NCBI GenBank assembly: GCA_038030265.1
Contig: CM075938.1
Location: 2,891,009 to 2,955,008 of the forward strand
Length of the DNA stretch: 64,000 nucleotides
Reading direction: 5' to 3'
Source: Corythucha ciliata
Lineage: Eukaryota > Arthropoda > Insecta > Hemiptera > Tingidae
The notes beneath the pieces were generated by a model. That model was not told where the DNA came from. It saw nothing but the letters and a program-made list of their open reading frames with translations, and made no database searches. The position numbers and the translations under genes are program-made. Position 1 is the first letter of the stretch; each line of letters starts with the position of its first letter. Of the stretch, positions 44,081-56,716 are shown one piece after another.

Positions 44081-47000
44081 CGCCTCACTCCCAGTGCGTC
44101 AGCCTTGCTCGCTGACCTACCGGTATTATGAACCGCTTGGCGGAGGGGAGTTTTACAGGTGTAATCAGGTAATTGAAGCGTGCAGGTGAGATAACACCTT
44201 GTTTTGAGGTTGTTCAGTGGTGGTCTGGTGGTGACCGCTGGAGCACACCAAGGAACGATTGAAAGCCAGTACAGCCTCGGATGACCCTTCCAGTTCCGGT
44301 CTGTGGTGATGGTATCGATTAACGAACGAGCTCAGTTTAGTGAATTTTTGAAGCGAGATGCCGAGGCATCGACTATAGTGAATATTAGTAAAGTTATTAT
44401 ACAGTTAAATAAGGACATAAGTTTTCACCCCTTGAATTCTAATTTGTGCACAAGTTCTTCACACTTCCAAACAGCGGTATAATGAGGACTGAGACCTGCG
44501 TGAGGGCGATCATTTATTTGATTACTTCACGCTCGCAGCTCATGTCATCCCATTCCTCTTCATGAAGAATATATTCCTTCATTACGGCACTTCCGAATTT
44601 GGCAGACAGGTGAATGTGACTACCTTCCTAATTCGTCTTGAAACAAAAACGAGGAAACGTAAATTCCGCAAAATTTTTCACGGTCAACTTCTTCTCTTTT
44701 TTTTTGTTTATCTCTGGCTTGACTGGGTACAGTTGTTCATATAGTTGACACAACTTGAGATATAACAAGAATTATCACGCCCCCTCCCTTGTATCTTAAT
44801 AGAACAACAATTAATTATCTGTGTCGAAATAGTCCTCGTTCTTGTATAAGCCCCCCTTTATTTTTCTGTATACATCTACTTCCACACCGTAAAATTAATA
44901 CATTTGACGAATAGAGACAAGGACATAATTATTAATTCCCCTACTCATATAACGGGTCTTCCATTAAGACACTCTCCGTAGCCTTGATTGAATGTTATGT
45001 AAAAATAGGGAAAATGGAAGAAGAAAAAAAAAAAAAAATGATTCGAACTCGCAGCTTCTTTAGAGGCTAAAACTACGAGCCTCTGAAATAACTGTAATTC
45101 CGAAGTCGTTTCATATTCATGTCGTTCCTAATGATAGTTGTACATTGACGCTTTAGCACTTGACGAAAAGATGGATATTGCGACCCGGATGGGTTTACAG
45201 TAATTTAATACCACGGTACTCAACCCAACTCGATTGTTGTTATATGGACATTTTTCTTAAGGAACGCATGTAACACCTTCCCCTCTCACCATACTCTTTT
45301 TTAATTCCCTACTGTGTAATTTTACTTTTTTTCCTTCAACTATAAATAGGACTTAGCGTCCAATTATAGTCTTTTTGAGGTGTGGTTGAAGATTTTAGGT
45401 GTTAAATATTTTCAAATTCTTCAGGAAGTTCGGTTTCATTGGATTATTTTCAAAGCTATATTATTGGATTGTAATCCCTTCCGCTTTACACTCATCCTTC
45501 GAACTTTATAATTGCAAAAGTGAAAGCTCCTCTATGGTAATCCCTTCATATAGGATTCAATAATTAGTACTCCAGCTCTCTGTACCATCGCCAATGAACA
45601 TAAATCAAGAAAGACAAATCTATAATGCTCGAAGAAACAGTGTGCGATGTATGTGTATTGGAAATGAATTCACGCTCCGCACCGCTTATTTAACATATCG
45701 ATCTCGAAGACTACACAAGATGATTAATTCAACAGGTTAACATCTAATTAATTTGTGTCGATAGTCAAATAAAAATCAACTATCGAGTAATGTAAATGAT
45801 TCATCCAGCGAACGTGGGTCGTGAAACTGTTTTCGTTAAAAGTGGATCGTCGCTTATTTGTATAATGGAAAACGTATACAGACTGAGTGGGTGGTATGAT
45901 TCGAACATTTTATTTAGTTCACCAGTTCAATTGATGGCTCTAACAGCGAATTTGAGATGAGTTTATAACGATAGAAGGACTTCAGAGTGCTCAAGTGCGA
46001 CTCTACAAACGAATTCGAAACAATCGAAAGAGATGGAAGGACGGGGTCTCTGTGCCCCTTAGAATTAAAATGTGATAAGCAGTAATTTTCGGTAATAAAT
46101 CAAATTAAGTGAATTATTGTTTGTGAAAGGCGGAGGTCTCTGCGGAATATATTCATTTAGGCCAGCTGACGATAATGGGAGGGGGTAGGGGTGAACCCAC
46201 CTGGCTATATATCCCCTCGGGGAGCACTAAAAAAAAAAAAAAAAAAAATTGAAGCACGGGGGCTCTTATAAACTACCTCCATTCTTCACTCTATCCACCC
46301 CCACCTCAACGCCACCCAACCTTAAAGTAATTTGAATGCGAGACCATATATATAAAGTGAAGAGAGGAGAATTGCACGCCTCACCGCTCCACTCCCGCCC
46401 CTCACCTATCGCACAACGCTTTTAGCAAAAGCTATTATACTGCGAGGGTAAAACAAAATAGATGGTTCCGGCGGTGGTGTGGGAGGGCGAGTGGTGGCGG
46501 TGAGTATAATATAGCGAGGCGGCAATGGCGTTCCAAAGGGAGGCGGTTCTTAAAATGTCAGGAGGCGGGAGCGGCGAAGCGTGTCCAGTAGCTTCTCCCA
46601 ACTCCACTCTTCTCGCCTAATTAGATAGCTCTCTCTGCCTCACTTCTTCCTGGTTGAATAAACTACGAGCTATAAAATCAATGAAATATCAATTCATGGA
46701 ATGCAGGACACATTTCCCTGGGGCATGATTCTCAGATTTAATTAGATGATGTTTTCTTGTTAGGCGTCTGACAACAAAATCTTCAAGCTCAGAACCTCCA
46801 AATTTTCACAATTTCACGCAAATCCAGGACTGAAAATTGGTCGCAGAACCAATGTGTGCATTGAAAGAGAAACTATGCGTCACAATGTAAATGACTAGAA
46901 GCTCGAAAATGGGGAGGGGGTAAATTTTTAATTTAACAGCTCGAGCGAATGCATTTTTAATATAAAAACCGGTGCTAGAGCTTCCACTTGATAGGCTAAC

Positions 47001-47590
47001 ATAATTAAAACGTCATTATTTAAGAAGAGAGCAAGTAGGAGCGACTATAAAGTGCCGCGTTATTATTGTTTGTTTGAAAACATCAAAATGAATGGCGATC
47101 TTAAAAATTCCGATTTCTTTCAACTCTTTTTTATTCATACGACATTTGACAAAGAGGAAGTGCTAAAATAGTAGCCAAAGTCTTTATGAGGAAATAAAAT
47201 GTCGGTCTACCAATGTCGTGGCCGCCACAGACGTTGTCGTCACTCTGTTGGAGCCACTCAAAAAACGCATGCGGTCACCGTCTGACCGGCGGCAATCTCT
47301 GCACTTAAAGGCATGGACACGGTATAGACGTGATATTTTATTCATGATACGGCCATGTTTCGGACCATCTCCATTTCCAAATGTGCATGGAGGTCAACGC
47401 CATAACGTGCAATGTTCTAGGCCATCGCGTTCCACGACGAGCGCAATGTCCCCCACGAGCCGAGCGTATGAGAAGCGCGAAACTATAGTTATATTTAGCT
47501 TTAAAGGTTCAAAAGCTACATCCCACCTTCCTCACCCTTAACCATTTCCCCGGTAGCAGGGCGAAGAGGGACCTGTTCGGTGGGAAAAAG
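44081..47590. other. Interior of duplication copy 1, nothing recognised
   Basis: AT-rich and unique apart from its second copy at 50183-53880. A GC-rich patch at 46430-46620 contains GGCGGTGG-type runs, and short TATATATA-like motifs precede it. Minus-strand DNA at 45090-45035 carries an AGTTCGAATC box followed by a T run, reminiscent of a tRNA 3' half, but no cloverleaf forms. No coding frame is conserved enough between copies to suggest selection, because the whole block is nearly identical. Confidence 0.5.
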
Positions 47591-48165
47591 CATGCATATC
47601 GATTTTAGGGCGCGAATAGCCAGTTAGAAATTATGCTACCGTCTGCAGGGCGCGAATGATGGACAGTTTTATCATTTTTAGAGCGTGAATCGCCCGCGTA
47701 TACCATTTTTGGAGCGTGAATTGTCGCAATAACAATTAAAATACAGTTCGGCCATTTTTTGGTGCGCGCATCGTCGTTTTTGCCATTTTTCAGGATAGTA
47801 ATCATCTGTATAGACATTTTCAAAGGCGCTAATCGTCAATATTTAGCTATTTTCGAGCCTCATGCAGTCGCTAATGCCAATTTTAGGGCGTTAGTAAGCA
47901 GTTTGGCTATTTGGCAGCGTCCAAATAGTCAGTTCAGCAATTTTCCAATGCTTGAACTGACTGAATTCCTTTTAATGCCGCGTATAAGTCAGTTTTTTTT
48001 TTTTCGGGCGAGACATTTGGTCTGTCAATCCAACCTCGAATGGTCACTTTGGCCATTTTGGGCACGTGAGTGGTCGACTTTGCCATTTTTAGTGCAGGAA
48101 TAAACTCTTTAGGCATTTTCAGGGTAAAAGCCCTCAGCTTAGCCATGTTTATGTCGCGTCATGGG
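47590..48165 (+). repeat. Type B degenerate repeat in duplication copy 1
   Basis: About 18 units, for example TTTTAGGGCGCGAATAGCCA near 47603, GGAGCGTGAATTGTCGCAAT near 47709 and AGCGTCCAAATAGTCAGTTC near 47916. The matching array in copy 2 is at 53750-54480 and has extra units. Confidence 0.75.
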
Positions 48166-48309
48166 AGTAGCCAGAGAGGGGCAGGGCTGGGCAGTTGCCC
48201 TTTCCTAGACTCGAAAGCGAAGTCTTAGTGGGGCAGCTGCCCATCACCCCTAGATACCGTCGGAATGTACAAATCCTTCAGGGTCACCACATTTTTTGTT
48301 ATGTTGATT

Positions 48310-48640
48310 AAAAAAAAATCATTTCACGAATTTCGCTCTCCAGAAAAACCAATGTCGAGGATTTTCGCGCCCGAAAAATACATTTTCGCAAAACTGACTA
48401 AACTAAAAAGACAAGTTACTAATGTTTAGCATTGAAACCGCGCATTGAAATTTCGCGCGTTTTGCCCTCAAAAAACATTTTGGGGCGTTTGACTCACTTT
48501 TAAAACCAACTGTTGAAATTTCGCTATCTAAGAAACATCAATTCACAGATTTGTTTCGCAAAAGCCACCAGCAACCAATTTTGCGGACTTTTCATACCAA
48601 ATAGACCATTTCCGCAGATCTAACTCACGCGGACAAAAAC
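48310..48640 (-). repeat. Type C repeat, reverse orientation
   Basis: About ten units such as TTCACGAATTTCGCTCTCC, GATTTTCGCGCCCGAAAAAT and CAATTTTGCGGACTTTT, the reverse complement of type C. The right boundary of duplication copy 1 (48454) falls within this array. Confidence 0.55.
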
Positions 48641-48890
48641 TCAAATTCTCAGATTACGCTTCTCCACCAGCTTAGAGATAAAATTAGCAGTTTTATGCAA
48701 AAATAACTGTATCAGTATCTACAATAATTAGAATCGCAATTTTTGTGCTAAAATCGCCAGTTTCGATGTAAACCATCAGCTTTCTGATAGCAGTTTCAGG
48801 GTTAAAACTTCAATTTTTGGTTAAAAAAAACGTCAGTTATGAGGAAAAGTTGCCAGTTTTGATACCCATGAGTAACATTTCATCTTCAAT
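48641..48890 (+). repeat. Type D ~20-bp degenerate repeat
   Basis: Short units carrying (A/T)AAATCGCCAGTTT(C/T) or GTTAAAACTTCAATTTT, as near 48752-48800. Spacing is about 20-25 bp. It is the same type as the 1-kb array at 54.8-55.8 kb. Confidence 0.5.
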
Positions 48891-49300
48891 TTCACCCCAA
48901 TTGCAGGGTCTAGTCAGGGATCGTAAACTTGTAATGAAGTTTTCTGCGGATTCGCTAGTGTCTTGTTTTCGCCTAAGAAATTTGGCTCTAGAGTATATCA
49001 AATTCTCTTTGGGAATGAAGTGGTCGTCTAGTTTAGTTATGACTATGTTGTATTCGTCTTTCTCAGCTGCTGAGGCCAAACGATTCTATGATAACTTCCA
49101 CGCGAGGGCCCATACAGTAGCATAAAGTATCTATTTGCCGCTTACCTGGCATTTGATCCAGGCCGATGACCGAACGATATCGTTCAAACCGTAGTTTCCA
49201 ACTTTTCCATTCGCTGGGAATAAAAGTGAACTCGTCGGGAGATTTCAGATTAATATGGTCATTCGATCGTTGCCCGAATTGATGAATGGTGATCGTGAAA
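48840..49300 (-). pseudogene. Ty3/Gypsy-type gag fragment, frameshifted
   Basis: Minus-strand peptide pieces match gag of K02A2.6-like Ty3/Gypsy elements found in many invertebrates. They are FTFIPSEWKSWKLRFERYRS, GLDQMPGKRQIDTLCYCMGP and VEVIIESFGLSS, then in the next frame AAEKDEYNIVITKLDDHFIP, NLIYSRAKFLRRKQDTSESA and ENFITSLRSL, ending near DEMLLMGI. A one-base insertion at about 49066 causes the frame change. Capsid-like gag ends before the zinc knuckle and no pol is present. It lies in the 1.1-kb spacer between the two duplication copies and runs into type D repeats. Confidence 0.85.
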
Positions 49301-50029
49301 GGTTCTTTCGCCTGTGTCAGCGTTAGCGTTAGATTCGTAATATTCCATAGATCTGCGCCATGTTTTAATCGTACGAAAGTTCTTCTGAAGTATTTGTTGA
49401 GAACGATCAAAACAATGTTTTTTTTTATTTTTTTTGTAAAACAACTGACATTAATTAATAATGGTAAAAGGGGGGAGGGAAGCTTGCAACAGAAACTCCC
49501 CCCCCCCCCGGAAAGTGATACTTTTGGAGCTAAACTTTGAATTTTATACTTGAGACACGATTTGCTAGCCAAAACACACGAAATTGCGCGTCGTACCTGC
49601 GAAAATGGGATTTTAGCGCGAAAAATCAGCAAAATCGGTTTCAAAGTTAAGCCGACCCTCGAAGTCGGTTTGTCAGCAACAAACATCCGCGAATTATTGA
49701 TTTTTGGTGAAACCGATAAGCGAAAATATGTTGTTTTTTTTTAGTGAGAAAAATCCGCAAAATTGATTTTATGGATCGAAATACAAGACATTTGAGGAAG
49801 AAATGTCAGTAAAAGTGATATCTTAGTGGTCCAAATCAGTGATGCTGGTTGCTTAGTGAGGCAGAGATTGTAATGTGCGGAATATTAAAAAAGTGTTGAA
49901 TTTTAACTTTTTGATGGAATTTGGGGGTGGGCACCTGCCCCACGAAATCTGCGCTTTTGATTCTAGGGGAGGGCAACTGCCCACCCCAGCCTCCCGCTGG
50001 CTACGCCCATGGCTCTATAAATAGACTTT

Positions 50030-50195
50030 TATTTTATTCGCACGAGACAACAAAAATTTGCTACAATCCGAGTGCACAGCGTCCAGTTCCAAGCTTGTGT
50101 CTTCTTCCTGTTTGACTTGAGACCAGTAGTGGTCGAGTGACCGGTAGTATGCGGTGTTGGAAGTGGCCCGACACGTGCAATGCCGAGCTAAATCC
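50030..50195 (-). mobile_element. LINE 3'-end fragment (R1-like tail), copy 2
   Basis: The counterpart of 43905-44080. The 24-bp identity to the R1-like 3' region is at 50182-50159 on the minus strand. Its presence in both copies shows that the LINE insertion predates the duplication. Confidence 0.6.
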
Positions 50196-53100
50196 ACGCC
50201 TCACTCCCAGCGCGTCAGCCTTGCTCGCTGACCTACCGGTATTATGAACCGCTTGGCGGAGGGGAGTTTTACAGATGTAATCAGGTAATTGAAGCGTGCA
50301 GGTGAGACAACACCTTGTTTTGAGGTTGTTCAGTGGTGGTCTGGTGGTGACCGCCGGAGCACACCAAGGAACGATTGAAAGCCAGTACAGCCTCGGATGA
50401 CCCTTCCAGTTCCGGTCTGTGGTGATGGTATCGATCAACGAACGAGCTCAGTTTAGTGAATTTTTGAAGCGAGATGCCGAGGCATCGACTATAGTGAATA
50501 TTAGTAAAGTTATTTTACAGTTAAATAAGGACATAAGTTTTCACCCCTTGAATTCTAATTTGTGCACAAGTTCTTCACACTTCCAAACAGCGGTATAATG
50601 AGGACTGAGACCTGCGTGAGGGCTCAAAGACAGAGGGCGATCATTTATTTGATTACTTCACGCTCGCAGCTCATGTCATCCCATTCCTCTTCATGAAGAA
50701 TATATTCCTTCATTACGGCACTTCCGAATTTGGCAGACAGGTGAATGTGACTACCTTCCTAATTCGTCTTGAAACAAAAACGAGGAAACGTAAATTCCGC
50801 AAAATTTTTCACGGTCAACTTCTTCTCTTTTTTTTTGTTTATCTCTGGCTTGACTGGGTACAGTTGTTCATATAGTTGACACAACTTGAGATATAACAAG
50901 AATTATCACGCCCCCTCCCTTGTATCTTAATAGAACAACAATTAATTATCTGTGTCGAAATAGTCCTCGTTCTTGTATAAGCCCCCCTTTATTTTTCTAT
51001 ATACATCTACTTCCACACCGTAAAATTAATACATTTGACGAATAGAGACAAGGACATAATTATTAATTCCCCTACTCATATAACGGGTCTTCCATTAAGA
51101 CACTCTCCGTAGCCTTGATTGAATGTTATGTAAAAATAGGGAAAATGGAAGAAGAAAAAAAAAAAAAAAATGATTCGAACTCGCAGCTTCTTTAGAGGCT
51201 AAAACTACGAGCCTCTGAAATAACTGTAATTCCGAAGTCGTTTCATATTCATGTCGTTCCTAATGATAGTTGTACATTGACGCTTTAGCACTTGACGAAA
51301 AGGTGGATATTGCGACCCGGATGGGTTTACAGTAATTTAATACCACGGTACTCAACCCAACTCGATTGTTGTTATATGGACATTTTTCTTAAGGAACGCA
51401 TGTAACACATTCACCCCTCACCAAGCTCTTTTTTAATTCCCTACTGTGTAATTTTACTTTTTTTCCTTCAACTATAAATAGGACTTAGCGTCCAATTATA
51501 GTCTTTTTGAGGTGTGGTTGAAGATTTTAGGTGTTAAATATTTTCAAATTCTTCAGGAAGTTCGGTTTCATTGGATTATTTTCAAAGCTATATTATTGGA
51601 TTGTAATCCCTTCCGCTTTACACTCATCCTTCGAACTTTATAATTGCAAAAGTGAAAGCTCCTCTATGGTAATCCCTTCATATAGGATTCAATAATTAGT
51701 ACTCCAGCTCTCTGTACCATCGCCAATGAACATAAATCAAGAAAGACAAATCTATAATGCTCGAAGAAACAGTGTGCGATGTATGTATATTGGAAATGAA
51801 TTCACGCTCCGCACCGCTTATTTAACATATCGATCTCGAAGACTACACGAGATGATTAATTCAACAGGTTAACATCTAATTAATTTGTGTCGATAGTCAA
51901 ATAAAAATCAACTATCGAGTAATTTAAATGAATCATCCAGCGAACGTGGGTCGTGAAACTGTTTTCGTTAAAAGTGGATCGTCGCTTATTTGTATAATGG
52001 AAAACGTATACAGACTGAGTGGGTGGTATGATTCGAACATTTTATTTAGTTCACCCAGTTCAATTGATGGCTCTAACAGCGAATTTGAGATGAGTTTATA
52101 ACGATAGAAGGACTTCAGAGTGCTCAAGTGCGACTCTACAAACGAATTCGAAACAATCGAAAGAGAGGGAAGGACGGGGTCTCTGTGCCCCTTAGAATTA
52201 AAATGTGATAAGCAGTAATTTTCGGTAATAAATCAAATTAAGTGAATTATTGTTTGTGAAAGGCGGAGGTCTCTGCGGAATATATTCATTTAGGCCAGCT
52301 GACGATAATGGGAGGGGGTAGGGGTGAACCCACCTGGCTATATATCCCCTCGGGGAGCACTAAAAAAAAAAAAAATTGAAGCACGGGGGCTCTTATAAAC
52401 TACCTCCATTCTTCACTCTATCCACCCCCACCTCAACGCCACCCAACCTTAAAGTAATTTGAATGCGAGACCATATATATAAAGTGAAGAGAGGAGAATT
52501 GCACGCCTCACCGCTCCACTCCCGCCCCTCCATCCGCACAACGCTTTTAGCAAAAGCTATTACTGCGAGGGTAAAACAAAATAGATGGTTCCGGCGGTGG
52601 TGTGGGAGGGCGAGTGGTGGCGGTGAGTATAATATAGCGAGGCGGCAATGGCGTTCCAAAGGGAGGCGGTTCTTAAAATGTCAGGAGGCGGGAGCGGCGA
52701 AGCGTGTCCAGTAGCTTCTCCCAACTCCACTCTTCTCGCCTAATTAGATAGCTCTCTCTGCCTCACTTCTTCCTGGTTGAATAAACTACGAGCTATAAAA
52801 TCAATGAAATATCAATTCATGGAATGCAGGACACATTTCCCTGGGGCATGATTCTCAGATTTAATTAGATGATGTTTTCTTGTTCGGCGTCTGACAACAA
52901 AATCTTCAAGCTCAGAACCTCCAAATTTTCACCATTTCACGCAAATCCAGGACTGAAAATTGGTCGCAGAACCAATGTGTGCATTGAAAGAGAAACTATG
53001 CGTCACAATGTAAATGACTAGAAGCTCGAAAATGGGGAGGGGGTAAATTTTTAATTTAACAGCTCGAGCGAATGCATTTTTAATATAAAAACCGGTGCTA

Positions 53101-53749
53101 GAGCTCCCACTTGATAGGCTTACATAATTAAAACGTCATTATTTAAGAAGAGAGCAAGTAGGAGCGACTATAAAGTGCCGCGTTATTATTGTTTGTTTGA
53201 AAACATCAAAATAAATGGCGATCTTAAAAATTCCGATTTCTTGCAACTCATTTAATTATGTGTTTATTCATACGACATTTGACAAAGAGGAAGTGCTAAA
53301 ATAGTAGCCAAAGTCTTTATGAGGAAACAAAATGTCGGTCTACCAATGTCGTGGCCGCCACATGACGTTGTCGTCAATCTGTTGGAGCCACTCAAAAAAC
53401 GCATGCGGTCACCGTCTGACCGGCGGCAATCTCTGCACTTAAAGGCGTGGACACGGTATAGACGTGATATTTTATTCATGATACGGCCGTGTTTCGGACC
53501 ATCTCCATTTCCAAATGTGCATGGAGGTCAACGCCAACGTGTAATGTTTTAGGTCATCGCGTTCCACGACGAGCGTCCCCCACGAGCCGAGCGTATGAGA
53601 AGCGCGAAACTATAGCTATATTTAGCTTTAAAGGTTCAAAAGCTATATCCCACCTTCCTCACGCTTAACCATTTCCCCGGTCATAATATGAAACGAGAAA
53701 CCCTAAATTCGGTTTGCCAGCCAGGCGCATTTCAACCTTAGAAAGACTC

Positions 53750-54480
53750 AGGCAGCGTGAGTGCTTGACGTGAAATTTTTAGAGCGCGAATAGTCAGTCA
53801 AGCCACTGTATAGCGTGAACACGAGGAAGTATTGCAGGGCAGGAACTAACTGTCGAGAAATAATATCTGGAGCAGGGCGAAGAGGGACCTGTTCGGTGGG
53901 AGAAAGAATGCATATCGATTTTAGGGCGCGAATAGCCAGTTAGAAGTTATGCTACCGTCTGCAGGGCGCGAATGATGGACAGTTTTATCATTTTTAGAGC
54001 GTGAATCGCCCGCGTATACCATTTTTGGAGCGTGAATTGTCGCATTAAACATTTAAAATACAGTTCGGCCATTTTTTGGTGCGCGCATCGTCGTTTTTGC
54101 CATTTTTTCAGGATAGTAATCATCTGTACAGACATTTAGACGCTAATCGTCAATATTTAGCTATTTTCGAGCCTCATGCAGTCGCTAATGCCAATTTTAG
54201 GGCGTTAGTAAGCAGTTTGGCTATTTGGCAGCGTCCAAATAGTCAGTTCAGCAATTTTCCAATGCTTGAACTGACTGAATTCCTTTTAATGCCTCGTATA
54301 AGTCAGTTTTTTTTTTTTCGGGCGAGACATTTGGTCTGTCAATCCAACCTCGAATGGTCACTTTTGCCATTTTGGGCACGTGAGTGGTGGACTTTGCGAG
54401 TGGTAGTGCAGGAATAAACTCTTTAGGCATTTTCAGGGCAAAAGCCCTCAGTTTAGCCTTGTTTATGTCGCGTCATGAAA
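53750..54480 (+). repeat. Type B degenerate repeat in duplication copy 2
   Basis: The same units as 47590-48165, preceded by additional units at 53770-53880, such as AGAGCGCGAATAGTCAGTCA near 53779, that are absent from copy 1. Confidence 0.75.
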
Positions 54481-54770
54481 GTAGCCAGAGAGGGGCAGGG
54501 CTGGGCAGTTGCCCTTTCCTAGACTCGAAAGCGAAGTCTTAGTGGGGCAGCTGCCCATCACCCCTAGATACCGTCGGAATGTACAAATCCTTCAGGGTCA
54601 CCACATTTTTTGTTATGTTGATTAAAAAAAAAAATAATTTCACGAATTTCGCTCTCTAGAAAAACCAATGTCGAGGATTTTCGCGCCCTAAAAATACATT
54701 TTCGCAAAACTGACTCAACTAAAAAGACAAGTTACTAATATTTAGCATTGAAACCGCACATTGAAATTTC

Positions 54771-55810
54771 ACAGTTTTGTAGCGACATCTTTTGGGGTAA
54801 CGCGTCAGTGATGGCGCTAAATAGTCTGTTTTGGCGTATAGTAACGTTTTAACTGGGAACAAACCGTCATTGTTGTGGATAAATCGCCGTTATTCCTTGG
54901 ACTCGACAGTATATTGTGGTGAAATTGTCAGTTTGTGTTAAAATCGGCAAAGTTTTATCTCCAGTCAGAGTCGTAAGTTTCCAAGTTGTTTCGGTGTCAA
55001 ATCATCCGTTTCGGGGAAAACATTTAATTAGTTATAGTGTGAAATTGTCACTTTTGGAGTACAATGGCCCATTTTTCGCCGGACCGGGCCGAGTTGCCGC
55101 CAGTTTTAGGGGGAAATCGATAGTTTTGGGGCTGAATACGACAGTTTTAAGGTTATGTGGCCAGTTTTTGAAGTGAAATCTTCGGAAGAACACTTCAGGT
55201 TTGAAATAAAATCATCGGTTTTAGAGTAAAATCTCCCCAATTTTTTGGTTAAAAAATATAGTCATTTTAGTGGTGAAATAAACAGTTTTAGTGTGAAACA
55301 TTCATTTTCAAGGCAAATCACCAGTATTGCATAGTGACAACATCTCTAGTTTTGGGTTAGCACGTCAGCTTTGGCGTGAAATCGTCTGTTTTGGTGCAAG
55401 ATCAAATCGTCAGTATTGAGGAATATCGTCAGTTTTGTGTTAGAATCGTCAGAGTTTACGTGACAGAGTCGTCAGTTTCGGAGTAAAATATCCAAAATTT
55501 CACGGTAAAATTGTCAGTTTTAGGGTGGGCTTATCAATCACTGGATATCTCATAGAATAGCTATCTCTCGAATAACATTATATAACTGTTTACAAAAAGG
55601 CTCATAGCAAACAGACTTATCCCAGCTTTGTCCTTAGAATAAGTGCATTGATAAACGCACCCTTAGTGTATAACGTGAGTTTTGGCGGTAAAAAGGCCAG
55701 TGATGTTGTTAGGGTAAATACTTCGGCTTTTGCGTGAAATTGTCCGTTTCAGAATAAAATATTCAGTTTCAGAGTGCAATCTTCAGTATTGAGTTAAGAA
55801 ATGTTAGTTT
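54771..55810 (+). repeat. Type D ~20-bp degenerate repeat, 1 kb
   Basis: About 45 units with GTCAGTTTT(G/A)GGGT and GTGAAATCGTC elements, for example AAATCGTCAGTATTGAGG near 55405, GAGTCGTCAGTTTCGGAGTA near 55466 and AAATTGTCAGTTTTAGGGTG near 55507. The period is about 20 bp, shorter than the other types. The GTCAGTTTT piece is shared with type B. Confidence 0.7.
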
Positions 55811-56640
55811 TTAACGTCTCACAGGCACAAGACTGTACTTGAACTGTACTGTACTTGACTGTAATTGAAGTCGGACACCTTGTATTGGATGGTTAAAAGC
55901 CCTTCCTCGAGTATCAATATTTCTGGGGAAAACATTTTCAATTTGTGGACAGAAAATCATAATTAGAAGGCTACAACGTTGGTTTCCCAGAATTGGAAAA
56001 CCAAGTGTTGGAACCAAGAATTGGAAGTGTGTGATTTATGATTAGTTAATACGTTCTGTATAATAATTATAAGGAATGATTGGATAAATAAATTAAATCA
56101 ACGGGGGAGGGGGGGGGGTTATAGCCACTAGTCATCAAGCAGGTCTGGTGGCCTCTTGCGCTTAAGGCGTCGTTGTGGCGTTGTGGTCTTGGTGGCGGAG
56201 GATTGCTAGGTATCGCCGATACGAGTTCATTTGCATGATGTAACATGGCTGAATGGAGTTTCTTGTAAGCAGCATTTAGGACGTCAGTAACTTCTGCGAT
56301 CTGCAAATCTTTGTGTACCGCGGTGCTCCCGTCATGACTCGGAGTACTCTGTTCTGGAATGTTTGAATACGCTTCGTTTGGGAGTTTGATGCTGAGCCCC
56401 AAATTTGGCAGCCGTACATCCATACGGGTCGTAGAATTGCCAAGTAGACTAATCGCTTTACACTTAAAGGCAGGGGGGACTTGCCATGCAGAAGAAAGTT
56501 ACAATTGTCGGAAGCGGTGTCTCAGTCGTTGGAGTATGCCCGTGATGTGTGCATCCCACGTTAATTTCGAGTCAAGTTTGGGATATGCTATGGGAGTCGA
56601 ACTCCGAGGGATATGCTAAGCCGAACCCCACCCAGGTCCA
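55811..56640. other. No gene or known element recognised
   Basis: Mixed-composition sequence with a G run (56106-56118). The minus-strand frame 56423-56067 (including LPNEAYSNIPEQSTPSHDGS) has protein-like composition but matches nothing I know. In view of the nearby LINE debris it may be retroelement-derived. Confidence 0.4.
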
Positions 56641-56716
56641 TTGTTTCTCGAAACTCTAGGCGCTTCTCCTGATCGGTAAACCACGCCGAAATTTATCCCA
56701 CACGACTCCCAAAGGC

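Larger units (their letters stand above)
43336..48454 (+). repeat. Large direct duplication, left copy (5.1 kb)
   Basis: This block reappears at 49555-54770 in the same orientation and is nearly identical, with only scattered substitutions plus indels. It contains type C units at its left end, a LINE-like 3' tail (43.9-44.1 kb), about 3 kb of AT-rich sequence without recognisable genes, a GC-rich 46.4-46.6 kb patch, and type B then type C repeats at its right end. It differs from the right copy by an extra A-rich segment (about 43670-43790) and by missing small segments near 43886, 44503 and 47555. The ends do not begin TG or end CA, so it is not an LTR pair. Confidence 0.93.
49555..54770 (+). 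repeat. Large direct duplication, right copy (5.2 kb)
   Basis: Nearly identical to 43336-48454, with offset 6219 at the left end and 6316 at the right. Extra sequence relative to copy 1 includes about 30 bp near 49977-50008, about 15 bp near 50622-50637 and about 190 bp at 53690-53880 made of type B/C-like units. It lacks the A-rich segment found in copy 1. The order of internal features is the same. High identity implies a recent event compared with the degenerate repeats inside it. Confidence 0.93.

Noticed and set aside
45035..45090. tRNA-like segment (and its copy near 51170) on the minus strand
   Set aside because: It has an AGTTCGAATC box and T run, but the candidate anticodon arm has a 7-bp stem with a 9-nt loop and no acceptor or D arm pairs.
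49063..49686. 207-residue minus-strand frame as one protein
   Set aside because: The first half translates type C repeats and duplication edge sequence also seen at 43.3 kb. Only the C-terminal part is Gypsy gag.
43336..54770. The 5-kb direct repeats as LTRs of a retrotransposon
   Set aside because: They are too long, do not begin TG or end CA, enclose only 1.1 kb, show no primer site or flanking target duplication, and contain older repeat arrays.
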